Assembly (NCBI RefSeq): GCF_030247185.1
Contig: NC_080572.1
Span: 172,118,975 to 172,182,974 of the forward strand
Reading direction: 5' to 3'
Length of the DNA stretch: 64,000 nucleotides
DNA from: Malaya genurostris
Lineage: Eukaryota; Arthropoda; Insecta; Diptera; Culicidae
Shown: one piece after another, positions 9,090 through 20,319 of the stretch
Position numbering within the stretch: position 1 is the stretch's first letter
Layout of the letters: the number at the start of each line of letters is the position of its first letter
The notes under the pieces: generated by a model
The model's database searches: none
The model's input: only the letters and a program-made list of their open reading frames with translations
What the model was told of the DNA's origin: nothing
Translations under genes and position numbers: made by a program

Positions 9090-12000
9090 ATTTAACTGAA
9101 ACTGACGGTGACCCGGGTTCATTGAGGATTCAAATGATGGCGGATCAGCTTATCTTGAGTTTATATTTGATACTATATCTTTGATATTATATATCTAATA
9201 ATCTTTTGAAGCGTTTCCTGGTGGGACAACAACTTGTTCAAATTGATGCTGCATAACGATTTGCATTGTATTGCATTGTTTTTGCTACACTTAGTCTGGT
9301 CCCTTATATGAGATTTTTGAGAGTAAGATTAGACCAAAATAATACGCTTTATAAGACTGTATAAATTTCTAAATATTCAATTAGGTTACACGATTATTGA
9401 TTGGTTGAATAACAGGGTCTTAGGGATTATGCTGACAGATAGTTCATTGTGATTGGTCACATTTAATGAAAAGAAGTGTCTATGAATATCATCATAACAC
9501 AACTATATAATGAATCTATTTGCGCGCTACCGTGTTGTAAATGTATGTAAATAGAGATTTCAGTATGCACACCACCCGTTGACAAATTAAAGCAATTTTA
9601 AACTTTTTCGAATTAAGTTAAATTAGACAAATCACAGATATACAAGCACTTCAAATTTGGATTCGAAAAATCTATCGCCGATAATTCTTAATTGGCCTGC
9701 TGGTTACCGAAGTATCAAAATAAACAGCTAACTTGTATTCAATACCAGCGAGCGAATGAATTTAACTATTAGTTTTGTCGTCAACTCACCCTTCCTCGCT
9801 ATCAGCCAGTGGTAAACTAAAGCAGAAATTTATGCAGGCCTATATTTATGGATTCCCTTCTGTGCAATAATTCATACTGCGCAAATCGGAGGAGAGTATG
9901 ACATCATTGACTGCGACTGTCATTGGCTCGTGAAAATATAGGAAAATTCAAACCAATGTTTCAATGGTATGCAATTGAAATACTTAAACGACGTTAGTTC
10001 ATAAGTTTAAGGTAAATGTTTCCGAATCGTTTGGTAATTAAATTATATGAATCCATCAACAAATGACTGAGTTTAGTTAGTTTTGCATTTTTTTAAAATG
10101 ACCCCCAGCCTCGTATAGTGAAGAGTAAGGCATTTTTGATGAAAAAATTCAATAAAAATAGTCTTCGTAATAAAATAATCTATCGAGACGCGATTTTCTG
10201 AGTGCTCTGAAATATCTGTACAACAAATCATAATAGATCCACTTTCCTGTTCCGTTCTTATTATCCATACAAAAAAGAATTCACGTGTCTTAACATTTCT
10301 TAAACATTTTTCATTCTGTCACTGTCACTCGAGATGCACAAACTCCCTAGTAATCTAAAAATTATTTTCAATTGCCTAATAATTCTCATGCCAGATAAAA
10401 TTTAGATTCTTGTTCGAAATGCTTTTAGAAACTGAGATGAAAGATATGATTCAATCAATAATAAATTACTACACTCATAGCACGGACCAACTTTTCCGAC
10501 AGTTAGGACAGGACTGAAATCGTGTAACCAAGAAGCATGCATGCTCATCGAAACAGTTCAGAGCAGCTTACTGAATGTGGTCATTTCTAAAATTACCTGA
10601 ACAAAACTTTGACTTCCGAGTCCTGGTTCCAATCCTGGTTCATCCTAACTACGGCCTACATTGAAGTGTCCTTCTGTCCCAGCAGAGGTTGATCTCTCAT
10701 CAGCATCACACGCTAGGCAGACAGGGAGCGGAGTCTTTCATTTTAATTCCATAATTAATGTTACTCTGTCATCAATTCGTTCCGGAAAGTGACCTACCAC
10801 AGTGTGTTTGCGGAAAAGCGGAAAAGGTTGGAACATCACAAAGAAGCTGTGCTTTCATCCCTGCTACCGGCAGCTGTTTTCGCCCGGAGTGACAAATCTT
10901 AGTCTCAGGTATCACAAGCCAGCAGCCTACGGGTTGCATGTGTTCCTCAGGTCAGGCTCAAGACTTTTGTGTCACTGGCTGAGATGGAGTAGGCAGCCAG
11001 CCTCATGCCGAAAAAAGCTGCTACCCAATGAGCACAAAGGATTTGGCCAACTTTCGAACATTTATTGTCGTTGTAGTTCATGTATGCTAGGGTGGGCCGA
11101 CTGGGAAGCGGATCAGGCGAGTGTGTACTTTGTCGAGGGCAAATAAGTTCCATGAATAAAACGTTACAGGGGATGGTAGGTATTTGCTCTTTTCGTCTCG
11201 GTCACGAGTGTTTGCCACTACTCAACTCCGGTGAGCTTACCGACCCTTTGAGCATACGATCGACCGGAATGTCTATATGAGAAAGGTCCCGATACGGCAA
11301 CGGATGCCGAACCTTGGGAACATGGCGATGTATGTTTCTTGCAATGCACTTCTGGAAATGTCAAATTTGAAGAACAGCATCAGAAAAATAGAAAACAATT
11401 TCCTTTGCTAGGAAGTGAATGTTCTCAATGTATTTTTTAGAAAAAGGGCAGGTTCAATTTATTCGGGAGAAGTGGTGTTGGTTTAAATAGGTTTTTTTTC
11501 GATCTACTGACCTATTTTCTCACAAAAACGAAACAAAAAAAAATTAAAAGGGGAATTGTTTAAGCTAAAAAAAGCCCCTGATGATGGCGTATCAACAATG
11601 CAAATGAGAAAATTCTAATCTACCTTTCGACATCAATCTCGCAAAACGGAAAGGAAACACATATATTTGCACTAAGCAAATTTCGTTCCGGTGGAAATTT
11701 GCCCAGGAACTAAGGGAATATTTTTTTCCACTTGTTTAGGGTCCGCATCTGATGAAAACTGTACCAACGGAAAACTGATTCAGCGTATTTCTTAAACATG
11801 GGTGTTTATAATAAGCATCCGTCCATACATTTCACAGTGGCGGTCGGAAGTTCATTGTGTAGGCAGTATGATAAATTGTGCGATCCGAAAGTGATTATTT
11901 TATTTGCGCTGAGGGGGAAAATATACGCTCAATTTTTGACCCCATAAAGTGTGAGGTTTGCTTTCACTCTGATTTATTTTCTATTACACAAACACATCAT

Positions 12001-12923
12001 CCCAAAAACTGAGTTAAATTTCTCAAATTCACTATGAAAATGTATCCAAAATTTCACTCAGCACTGTACCTCTAAGCGATCACGCGCCGCTCTGTTTTAT
12101 TCATTTCAATTTCGTTCGGCTTAGAAGCAGCTTCACTACCGGAGTGTATCAATTATTCAACCACCAGCCAACACAGAATTATTCTACCCAGTTGTTCTCA
12201 AACTTGGGAGGCATGAAAAAACTGAAAGCGGCAAGCGAAATTTTGGTTACGCTTTGTAATTCAATACAACAAAATAAACCGTATTATCAGCAGGGTGTTT
12301 TCGTCAACGGAGGCTGTTCCACAGATTGCAGTTGTCAGAGCTCGAATGAAATTTCTCTTGAAACTCTGCCAATTTTATCTTTGCTATTCAATAAAAAAAT
12401 ATAGGGCTCACTACTGCCACCTACTCGTCTCAATCTTACAAACCGGAAAAAATTTCCTTTTGCGAATGAAATTATTTAGATGGAAATTAAATTTCAGTGT
12501 ATTCCAATTCATTCAGTTGACTTTTGTGATCATAATCAAATGAGATCCACTGGATGCATCGTTAATTGAATAACCATGTCTAGTCATTTGAAGTTTCGCT
12601 TGTTTCGTTCAAGCGCCAATGAATCCATCTGTTTCTCTGTAGCCGACAGTGAACAAGTTCGAATGAACATCATCTCGATGACAGATCATTATTCCGACCG
12701 GTATAAGGTGTCGGTTTCCATCTGAGTTTACAGTTATCGCCAGGAAGTGTTTGACTGTTTTTACCATTCAACTATTATCAGGAACCAACAGAATATTCAC
12801 TAGGAGTTCATTGGATAGGCAGTCAATTTAACGAGATGTTTGTTATTTCAAGGGAGAAACTGATGTCGGTTCAACCGAGTTTCAATTGACGGTGCTACGG
12901 AGGAATAACTGAGTGTTGTCCAC
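9090..12923. other. Long unassigned stretch, including a GC-richer block at 10640-11300
   Basis: No transposase, RT or host protein motif was recognised. The block 10640-11300 is less AT-rich and holds several overlapping short frames on both strands (for example 10802-11146, 114 codons, Cys- and Ser-rich), none with a family signature or convincing splice context. It could be a host UTR, a conserved non-coding region or an old repeat. 11300-12920 is AT-rich and featureless to me. Confidence 0.4.
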
Positions 12924-12926
12924 TTA

Positions 12927-13204
12927 GGGCATATTCAGTAGTGTTCTAGTTCTAGATGCATAATTTATGTCAGTTACAAAATTTAAATCTGGATTTTATA
13001 ACAAGAAAAACTGGCAGCCCCAGCAGTGTTTTACTCGTGTTTTAAATACACAAAAAATAGAACGGCATCGTAGACCAGTTTTAAATTTGACAGAAGAACT
13101 GGTCGAATAAATAAAACTAGAACGGCTTGCTGGGGATACGTTTGTTCCAGTTTCTGTTCTATTATACATCTTCCTTATAGAACTCCTAGCTGCTGAATTT
13201 GCTC
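12927..13204. mobile_element. Harbinger-type MITE (278 bp), copy 1
   Basis: Terminal inverted repeats beginning GGGCATATTCAG (left) and GAGCAAATTCAG (right, reverse complement) are flanked by TTA on both sides (12924-12926 and 13205-13207). A TTA target duplication and G-rich termini are the pattern of PIF/Harbinger elements. A second copy in opposite orientation lies at 46456-46732, also TTA-flanked and of nearly identical length; both share 'ccccagc' flanking an internal poly-TTTA/AAAT region. No ORF. Class assignment is inferred from TSD and TIR only. Confidence 0.75.
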
Positions 13205-13207
13205 TTA

Positions 13208-14017
13208 ATGTGTCAGTGAACGGTGTATTTATTGAAGTATAGCACAGTCAACTGATCCGCTGTGTTTTAGGTTTTACACGATGACGACTCGAATGAACTG
13301 CCGATGAATCAAGTTCATATTTGACAACTGGCGGTGGTTTGTTATGTTTTGCAACTGCAAATTAAACCCTAAAAAATGACGAAAAAGTGCTTGTTAAAAA
13401 CGTGTTCCTCAGTGAAAAGAACTAAAAAGATTGCCCGGTATGCGTTTCCAGCATCAAGGAGCGATGTTTGTATAAATCTGTTTAGTGTGAGGCGACTTGC
13501 AATTTTTAAATTCAAACGATGAACCTCTGATGAACTTTTAAACTGTCAACAAACCACCGGCGGCTGTCAAATAAAAAGTTTTTTTGTTCATTTTGTGAGG
13601 TTATGTCATGTTCGTGTAAAACCTTATTACGATGTCGTAAATTACTACATGAAAATTCAATTTAATCGGAATAGTAAAGACCTATTCCTAACCCACGTAG
13701 AGATGGGTAAATATGTTTTTGCCTTTTCATTAAGATAATTTCTGACACGAGTGTGAGCTCATTTTCGACACCAATTTATTCAGATTGTTTCGAGTTGTTC
13801 ACAAAAGCATGCTTCAGTGTTTATGTCACATATTCAACAAAATTCTCAAACCAAGCGTATCAACATTAATGCAGTTGAACGTGTTCATAGGTCACAGTCT
13901 AAAATAATTATGCTGATGGAAAAAAATAATTTGACGATTACGTCACTTGTACGATTCTATCTCAGTAACTTGACGTCTCAGTCATATGATTTTCGAATTC
14001 CACCCACAGCTCAATTA
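13208..14017. other. Unassigned stretch ending in an old repeat that received the rosa-like insertion
   Basis: No coding motif seen. Phrases such as 'acgattacgtcacttgtac' (near 13934) resemble 'ggttacgtcacttgtacc' (near 15170) beyond the insertion, suggesting that one diverged repeat family underlies 13.9-15.25 kb. The 67-codon frame 13817-14020 has no family match. Confidence 0.4.
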
Positions 14018-14019
14018 TA

Positions 14020-14948
14020 AAAGGTGATTTTTTTTAGGTTAGGATTTTCATGCATTAGTATTTGCTCAGATTTTTTGAGGTTATGATTTTCATGCATTAT
14101 TATTTGCTCAGTATGCTCTGACATTTCATCATGAATAGACTTACTAACGAGCAACGCTTGCAAATCAGTGAATGGGCCCTAGAAAAGTTGGCAGAAAATC
14201 CGCTTTTTTATCGACAAATTTTGTTCACCGATGAGGCTCATTTCTGGTTGAATGGCTACGTAAATAAGCAAAATTGCCGCATTTGGAGTGAAGAGCAACC
14301 AGAAGCCGTTCAAGAACTGCCCATGCATCCCGAAAAATGCACTGTTTGGTGTGGTTTGTACGCTGGTGGAATCATTGGACCGTATTTTTTCAAAGATGCT
14401 GTTGGACGCAACGTTACAGTGAATGGCGATCGCTATCGTTCGATGCTAACAAACTTTTTGTTGCCAAAAATGGAAGAACTGAACTTGGTTGACATGTGGT
14501 TTCAACAAGATGGCGCTACATGCCACACAGCTCGCGATTCTATGGCCATTTTGAGGGAAAACTTCGGAGAACAATTCATCTCAAGAAATGGACCGGTAAG
14601 TTGGCCACCAAGATCATGCGATTTGACGCCTTTAGACTATTTTTTGTGGGGCTACGTCAAGTCTAAAGTCTACAGAAATAAGCCAGTAACTATTCCAGCT
14701 TTGGAAGACAACATTTCCGAAGAAATTCGGGCTATTCCGGCCGAAATGCTCGAAAAAGTTGCCCAAAATTGGACTTTCCGAATGGACCACCTAAGACGCA
14801 GCCGCGGTCAACATTTAAATGAAATTATCTTCAAAAAGTAAATGTCATGTACCAATCTAACGTTTAAAATAAAGAACCGATGAGATTTTGCAAATTTTAT
14901 GCGTTTTATTGTTTAAAAAAGTTCTCAAGCTCTTAAAAAATCACCCTG
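14020..14948 (+). mobile_element. Rosa-like (DD41D) Tc1/mariner element, internally deleted
   Basis: Ends are imperfect inverted repeats: left AAAGGTGATTTTTTTTAG, right (reverse complement) CAGGGTGATTTTTTAAGAG, flanked by TA at 14018-14019 and 14949-14950. At 929 bp it is shorter than expected for a Tc1/mariner element of this type (about 1.3-1.4 kb), in line with the deletion in its transposase. The 5' leader contains a tandem duplication of about 43 bp ('aggtta.gattttcatgca' ... 'tatttgctcag' at about 14035-14070 and 14078-14112). Rosa/DD41D classification is from the spacing of catalytic residues. Confidence 0.85.
14131..14841 (+). CDS. DD41D transposase ORF lacking the DNA-binding domain
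   Basis: An uninterrupted 236-codon frame. Residues 1-12 (MNRLTNEQRLQI) match the usual N-terminus of these transposases, but residue 13 onward (SEWALEKLAENPLFYRQI) is already the start of the catalytic domain. About 140 residues carrying the helix-turn-helix motifs appear to have been removed in frame. Catalytic residues are present: Asp34 in FTDEAHFW, Asp127 in FQQDGATCH, Asp169 in CDLTPLDYF, with 41 residues between the last two. The C-terminus is complete (MDHLRRSRGQHLNEIIF). Such a protein might be expressed but should not bind its own TIRs. No stop or frameshift is present, unlike every other transposase here. Expression is unknown. Confidence 0.85.
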   Translation: MNRLTNEQRLQISEWALEKLAENPLFYRQILFTDEAHFWLNGYVNKQNCRIWSEEQPEAVQELPMHPEKCTVWCGLYAGGIIGPYFFKDAVGRNVTVNGDRYRSMLTNFLLPKMEELNLVDMWFQQDGATCHTARDSMAILRENFGEQFISRNGPVSWPPRSCDLTPLDYFLWGYVKSKVYRNKPVTIPALEDNISEEIRAIPAEMLEKVAQNWTFRMDHLRRSRGQHLNEIIFKK

Positions 14949-14950
14949 TA

Positions 14951-16190
14951 GTTTCGAACGAGCCTAAAGTTTTTGATATCAATTAAACTATATCCGTGAA
15001 AATTGAGCGGAAATAAGTTTTGACGTTTACTTCACTTATACCTTTATATCACCGGAACCGCAGCCATTTGAACTTTAAACCTGTTTAATGAACACATAGT
15101 AGCGTTAAACCGAGTCTAGGTTTGTTGAAATCGGTTTAACTATCTTCGAGAAAATTTAGCGGTGTTGCCGGTTACGTCACTTGTACCATCATATCTATGG
15201 AACCAGAAGTAACTGAAATTTGATCTCAGAACCTGAGCTGCTAAATGTCACTATCAACTAGCAACTTTACACGATGAAGATTGGAAACAACTCGTGGACA
15301 ACTTGACAGCTACCATACAACTACAATATAAGTAAAAGTTTTGGTTCTCTGGTTCCACAATGGCGTCGTAAATAGAATAACATTTCGAAATAACGTATCT
15401 GTTTCTCGACAATCTGCAGTTTAAATTTTTATATTCAAATAAGTAAAATAAATTTTGCTAGCATTTCTTGACATCAATAAAATAATTATGATGATAAGTT
15501 ACTATGGTTTAGTATAAGTATAATTTTTCTCTTTTCATCAATAGAAGGTTTAAAAGTAGTTCATCACATTTCAATAAACAATGAACGTGAAGTAATGTAT
15601 TCTACTGAATCTTGAAGAACAATACTACTAATCTGCAAACCAAGATTAAATTTATGGTTCCCTTATCTTAATCCGAGTCGTTAGAAGATCATCCAATGAT
15701 AACAAATACTCCTACAAATGGCTACTAAATCTTTGCGTATTCATTGATAGGACTAAATACGTTAGGTACTCTTTAGTCACACACCACATTTCAAAAAAAC
15801 ACTTCATTTCTAACTCTACCAATTACTATCAATAGTTATCTTTTTAGACCAAAGAAAAGACGTTGGGCAGAGTCAATAAAAAGATAGAAAGATTACAAAA
15901 AACACATGTTTGGAGATTTATGACGTGTGTTATTGATGAGTTTGTTGCTATGCAGCGCTGTTAAGAAAAATTCGCAATATTTTCATTTCATTCAGGAGCT
16001 CTTGCGTGAGTCACAATATGAAAATTAGGCTCCTTTTAAATATATTGCTGGACACATACACAGTGATCGTAAATAACGTAATGAAGTACTTTTTTCTCTT
16101 GTAATCTTTTTGTTTCGTAATTCATTGCACCCGTATTGTTTAGTTACACTAGCGCCATCCTTAATTAAGTGAAACACATAGCGATAGTTC
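14951..16190. other. Diverged repeat remainder and unassigned AT-rich DNA
   Basis: 14951-15250 contains phrases such as 'gttgaaatcggttta', 'gagaaaattta' and 'ggttacgtcacttg', related to the CCGGAAGT repeat group. 15250-16190 is AT-rich with no recognised feature. Confidence 0.4.
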
Positions 16191-16191
16191 C

Positions 16192-16435
16192 ACGACAAAA
16201 GGGCCTAACTGAAGATGAGAGCCTCTCTTTGTTTACTTTCTCTTTTGATTATTACGGAGCCATTATTGCAAATTCTCTAAAGTTTCCAATATAAATCGAA
16301 AGATTGTGGTTCTACCTTGAAAGTTTTGCGAAGAGTAAAGTGTCAAATATAAAATCAGTTCGGTTCTCTTTCACGACAAACAAACAAACAAGAAACAAAG
16401 AGAAACTGTCATTTGCAGTTAGGCCCTTTTGTCGT
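16192..16435. mobile_element. MITE with perfect 20-bp terminal inverted repeats
   Basis: The left end ACGACAAAAGGGCCTAACTG (16192-16211) is repeated exactly as its reverse complement at 16416-16435. The symmetry continues imperfectly a few bases further out. The interior is about 200 bp with no ORF of interest and includes (CAAA)n. A target duplication could not be fixed with confidence. Confidence 0.75.
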
Positions 16436-16439
16436 AGGA

Positions 16440-17545
16440 CGGTCGATATGAAACAGGCTCATTTCTGTCAGGTTGTGTATGGGTTGATTGGAAAGCTTAT
16501 GTCACTGGACTGCTGCCAACCAGGCTCTACCAATCATCATATATTGAGTGTCTGAGAGCCGATGTCATCTACACCATCTTCATCTCCTGTCATTGATTGA
16601 TTACGATGTGACTAAACATTAATCAAACAGCATAAATATTGAATTAAATTCATTTACACCAATAAACTCCGAAGTCAGATGACTTTTTGCAAAGAACAAT
16701 GAACTTTATCAATTTATGTTTATGTTAGTACTCTCATGGAATTTTTTTACTTCAACAGGGAATAGGAGAATGAGAGAGAAAACAAAAAAGTCGTCTGTCT
16801 TCGACTGAGTATACTTCTACTTGGATATAGAATTTGGCACATTTGACAGACACTTTGACCGTACCAATTACAGTTGACGATGATTTTAGTCAGTCTGTCA
16901 GGGTCATTTGACATGACAAGTGCGGTAAAATTTCATTTTCAATCGAACAATATAAGATTAATATGGACCAGTAGGTCTGAGCCATCAGAGAGAGAAAAAA
17001 AAATATAAGATGAAAATGAAATTTATGGCCGCTGACAGTCAGCATATCCCTACTAATTCATTTGACTTTTGCTGCCATTTTCAAGTGAAGCTCCCGGAAT
17101 TCATCGTCAGTTGATTAATCGTACCTAGTCGTTTGAAGTTTTGTTTGCTCAGTTTCGAGTGCCAAGTAGTCTACCTGTTTCAACGCCTTCGCTCTTGGTA
17201 GTAAGCAAATTCGAACGAATAGAATTATAAATGGAGTAAAGTATTAAAAATGAAAACTTAGAGAGATCGTCAATGTGTTTCATTAGAGAGATCGTCAATG
17301 TGTTTCAGTTTCAATTGAATTGAATGAAGTTTTACAGCACTGGACATAACTGACAATTTGCAGCTCTGCTCAGAACTCAATCAGTGCTTAATAGTAGCCA
17401 TCATAGAAACCAAAGCCTGCTGAAATCGGTTCAGCCATCCCAGAGAAAATTGAGCTTTAAAAAGACTACACGGTTTTTCGGTTACTTCACAGAAGCAGAG
17501 TTGAAATTTGTCAGCCACGTCGAATGACCTTGATACCAAAACGGC
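16440..17545. other. Unassigned stretch with remnants of the CCGGAAGT repeat group
   Basis: A short direct repeat 'agagagatcgtcaatgtg' occurs at about 17260 and 17286. Phrases 'gctgaaatcggttcagcc' (near 17419) and 'gttacttcac' belong to the CCGGAAGT/ATCGGTT group. No coding signal. Confidence 0.4.
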
Positions 17546-17553
17546 CGCTAGAC

Positions 17554-18270
17554 CAGGGTTGCCACATATACAGATCAATCTGTATTTTACAGTTTTTTCA
17601 GATAACTGTGTGACCGAGATTCTGTATATACAGATTACAGATTTTTGGAAAGAAACTCAGATTTTTACAGATTTGTGATAGCGTGGATTAAGAAATGAAT
17701 AATGATCGAGTTAAATTATGTTAAAAATGGTGCTGTTCTTAAATAAAACCTTATACTGATTTTAATTCTTAAATGAGGATAAAACTCACATAAAGTAAAC
17801 ATCAAGGTCAGTTAATATAGATGTTCTATCTGCTAACAAATATTTTTCTATGCTCACTTTTTCTTGCAACTAATGTAAATTAATTCCTTATCCTTTCGAA
17901 AATTGCTTCTGATAAGATGGAAAGATGATGGGCTCGATCATAACGCAAGGTAATAAAAAAGAAAGATTGCCAATTGCATTGTACCTAAGAAACGAAAGTA
18001 CAACTCACTTTCAGATTGGATTTTGAAATTTTTCATCAAAACATCATTTTGAGAGGCTCAAACACGAAAATAACTTGCAGGGTTTTTCCAATTACATCAT
18101 ACAATTGAGACCAAGAAAAGTTCTGGTTTCTTTAAATTTGGGTTCTAAAGACTTTTTCATTCAGTTGTGTTTCGATTTCTTATCACTTCCATATAAAAAT
18201 TTTTAATGCAGGTTTTTGATCCCCCGATACAGATTTACAGAAAAATGCAGATTTAAATGTGACAACCCTA
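17554..18270. mobile_element. Non-autonomous hAT-type element (717 bp) with 8-bp target duplication
   Basis: The 8-bp direct repeat CGCTAGAC flanks the element exactly (17546-17553 and 18271-18278). Ends are inverted repeats: CAGGGTTGCCACAT on the left and TAGGGTTGTCACAT (reverse complement) on the right. An 8-bp TSD and CAGGG-type ends are hallmarks of hAT transposons. The ends also carry repeated 'acagat' motifs (for example 'atatacagat', 'tgtatatacagattacag', 'cagatttacag'), which may be subterminal transposase-binding sites. No transposase ORF, so it must have been moved in trans. Confidence 0.85.
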
Positions 18271-18419
18271 CGCTAGACTGGTTTTATCCTGAAAAAAATT
18301 ATTGTCAGTCTCATATCTGATATCGTTCCAAGGTAATCCAAAATTTTTAAATGGAACTTAACTTATATTATAACTCAAACCGTCATAGAAGTCGTAAAAA
18401 CATGCTTTAAATTGAAAAT

Positions 18420-18909
18420 AAGTGCACTAACTTAAAAAGGTAAAATTGTCTCATACAAAGCTCCTCAATTTTATTTCGACTCGGTTCCGGAATTACAGGG
18501 TGATTAGGGTAAAAATTCCAATTTCAAATTACTTCCTCACTTTTTTCAGAGATGACGCGACCGATTTTAGCAAACTTAAGTTAAAAACAAAGGTCTCATG
18601 GCCCCATACAAAATTTTCAAATTTCATCCGGATCCGACTTCCGGTTGCGGGATTATAGGGTAAAGTGTGTTACAGATACTGTAGCCTCACTTAAAGCTGC
18701 GAAACAAAAAACGTACAAAAATTCTAAATTTACCTCTGAGCTACGGACGCCATTTTGAGTAGACAGCCAAACAAACCGATTTCGACTATCCTGGTTTCCG
18801 ATTTTCGATTAACGACGGGAGATCCTCTCTTTCATCAGAAATTGCAGAACCAATATTGCCAATCTTAGGTTCAAATAAAAGATCTTATGCTACTTCCAAA
18901 AGGTAAGCA
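18420..18909 (+). repeat. CCGGAAGT-type dispersed repeat, fragment
   Basis: Contains the family phrases 'gtgcactaac', 'tttttcagagatg', 'ggtctcatggccccatac', 'catccggatccgacttccg' and 'ttataggg', as in the copies at 29036-29755 and 41641-43485. The fragment is interrupted at its right side by the TA-flanked MITE that starts at 18912. No coding capacity. Confidence 0.7.
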
Positions 18910-18911
18910 TA

Positions 18912-19523
18912 CCCAATCAGATGCACATAACAAAATCATAACACGAGTATATTAACAATTGATATGTACAACAATTTGTGTTATTTTGAAATATTTAACA
19001 AATGAAAACAGATGAAAGTTAATATCAATATAATAACAAAATCAGTTGTGATGTTTTATTTTTATTTGTAAGACTCATATTGAATTTCATTAATTGTAAA
19101 AATGAGTTCTTCCGTTGCTTTATATCAAGATATAGTGATCAGAATTTCAAAAAACTAAAAGAAGAAACCAAATCACTAAATAAATTATTCATTTATTAAA
19201 AAAAATCATTCAACAATTTTAGATTGAAACAATGCTAAACGTCGGTGGTGATATAGTTTTTCTGTGTGAAATTTGCTATCTACTTTATTACAACTATTGT
19301 TATAAATTTCTGCTTTCGGACTTCTGTAGTATCAAATTCAATAATAATTATGATACAATCGTTTCAAAATCTGGTACGATTTTGTTCCCGCTAGAGTCTT
19401 TTTTGTTATGATTTTCGTTATTTTAACAGCTTACCAGCCAAAAATATTTCAAAATTGATTACAAAATATTTCTGAAATAAATTACTCCAGTTGTTATTAT
19501 TTTGTTTTTACCATCTAATCGGG
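18912..19523. mobile_element. TA-flanked MITE (612 bp) with imperfect TIRs of about 35 bp
   Basis: The left end begins CCCAATCAGATG and continues with 'aacaaaatcataaca'. The right end in reverse complement begins CCCGATTAGATGG and continues with 'aacaaaataataaca'. TA sits on both sides (18910-18911 and 19524-19525), as for Tc1/mariner-mobilised MITEs. AT-rich interior without ORFs. Confidence 0.7.
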
Positions 19524-20020
19524 TATTCTTCGTATTCAACAAAAATTAACACCGTCGTGCATTTTAGCCCCAACTGTAAGTAAATCTTTAACAATCCAGT
19601 CACTGGACTCTCAATTTACGCGCAAAGTCGGGGGTGCGTAAAATAAATTTCGCGTTTATTAAGCAAAACATCGCGTTATTCCAAATTTTTCGCGCAAAAA
19701 GAGTTTTTGTCGTGAATACGACTTACTTTACTATGGGGTGCCTTTTCGAAATTAGCCATATGGAAGAATGGGCAAAACTTAATCGTGAATATCTGGACTT
19801 GTATTAAAGGCAGCCACATAATTCTTTCACCATTTCATCAAAAATATGATCAGGAATTTAGGATAATATTTTGAACAGTGTGAGATAACCACAAACAACT
19901 CAAATGTTAAGTTTTCTCAAATTTTGAAAACAACGCGGAAAACTCTTTACTTTTGCTTGGCTTTTTCGCGCAAGGACGACGATTTTGTGGTAGTCAGGCA
20001 CATATCTTCAACTGACTGCG

Positions 20021-20085
20021 TATAAAAGGGGAACCGTGGTCGAAATTCGATCATTTCTTCTTGTGCATTGGATGCAAGCAGACGT
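20021..20085 (+). promoter_or_regulatory. RNA polymerase II core promoter: TATA box, initiator and DPE
   Basis: TATAAAAGG starts at 20021. TCATTT at 20051-20056 fits the arthropod initiator TCAKTY, with the predicted +1 A at 20053, 32 bp from the TATA box. AGACGT at 20080-20085 matches the downstream promoter element RGWYVT at exactly +28 to +33. All three elements are at canonical spacing. The 60-codon frame beginning at ATG 20068 has no family match, so the product is probably non-coding. The promoter belongs to the family A repeat. Confidence 0.65.
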
Positions 20086-20121
20086 CGTGGGAATGATTTA
20101 ATCAACCAGCAGCTTCGGAGA

Positions 20122-20302
20122 GTGCACCTTCTGCGTGGTAAAAAACCTCAAACGCTCAGGTCGCATCTCTCATTTGGACTTCAGTCGTCAGGTGGAGCAG
20201 TCGGCAATGAAAGCAGACCTTTTGCGTGGTATAAAGCCTTAAACGCTTAGGTCGTGCTTTCATTTGGACTTCAGTCGTCAGGTGGAGCAGTCGTCAATGA
20301 AA
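20122..20302 (+). repeat. Tandem duplication of about 90 bp
   Basis: Two adjacent units each contain 'ct.tgcgtggtataaa'-like sequence, 'aaacgct.aggtcg' and 'catttggacttcagtcgtca' followed by 'ggtggagcagtcg.caatga'. They start near 20127 and 20215. They lie just downstream of the core promoter and would be transcribed. Confidence 0.85.
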
Positions 20303-20319
20303 GCAGAACTTCTGTTCTT

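Noticed and set aside
10802..11146. 114-codon frame in a GC-richer block
   Set aside because: No recognisable domain, other frames open across it, no splice or promoter context.
20068..20250. Protein encoded just downstream of the TATA/Inr/DPE promoter
   Set aside because: The frame spans the tandem duplication and has no family signature; kept as possibly non-coding transcript only.
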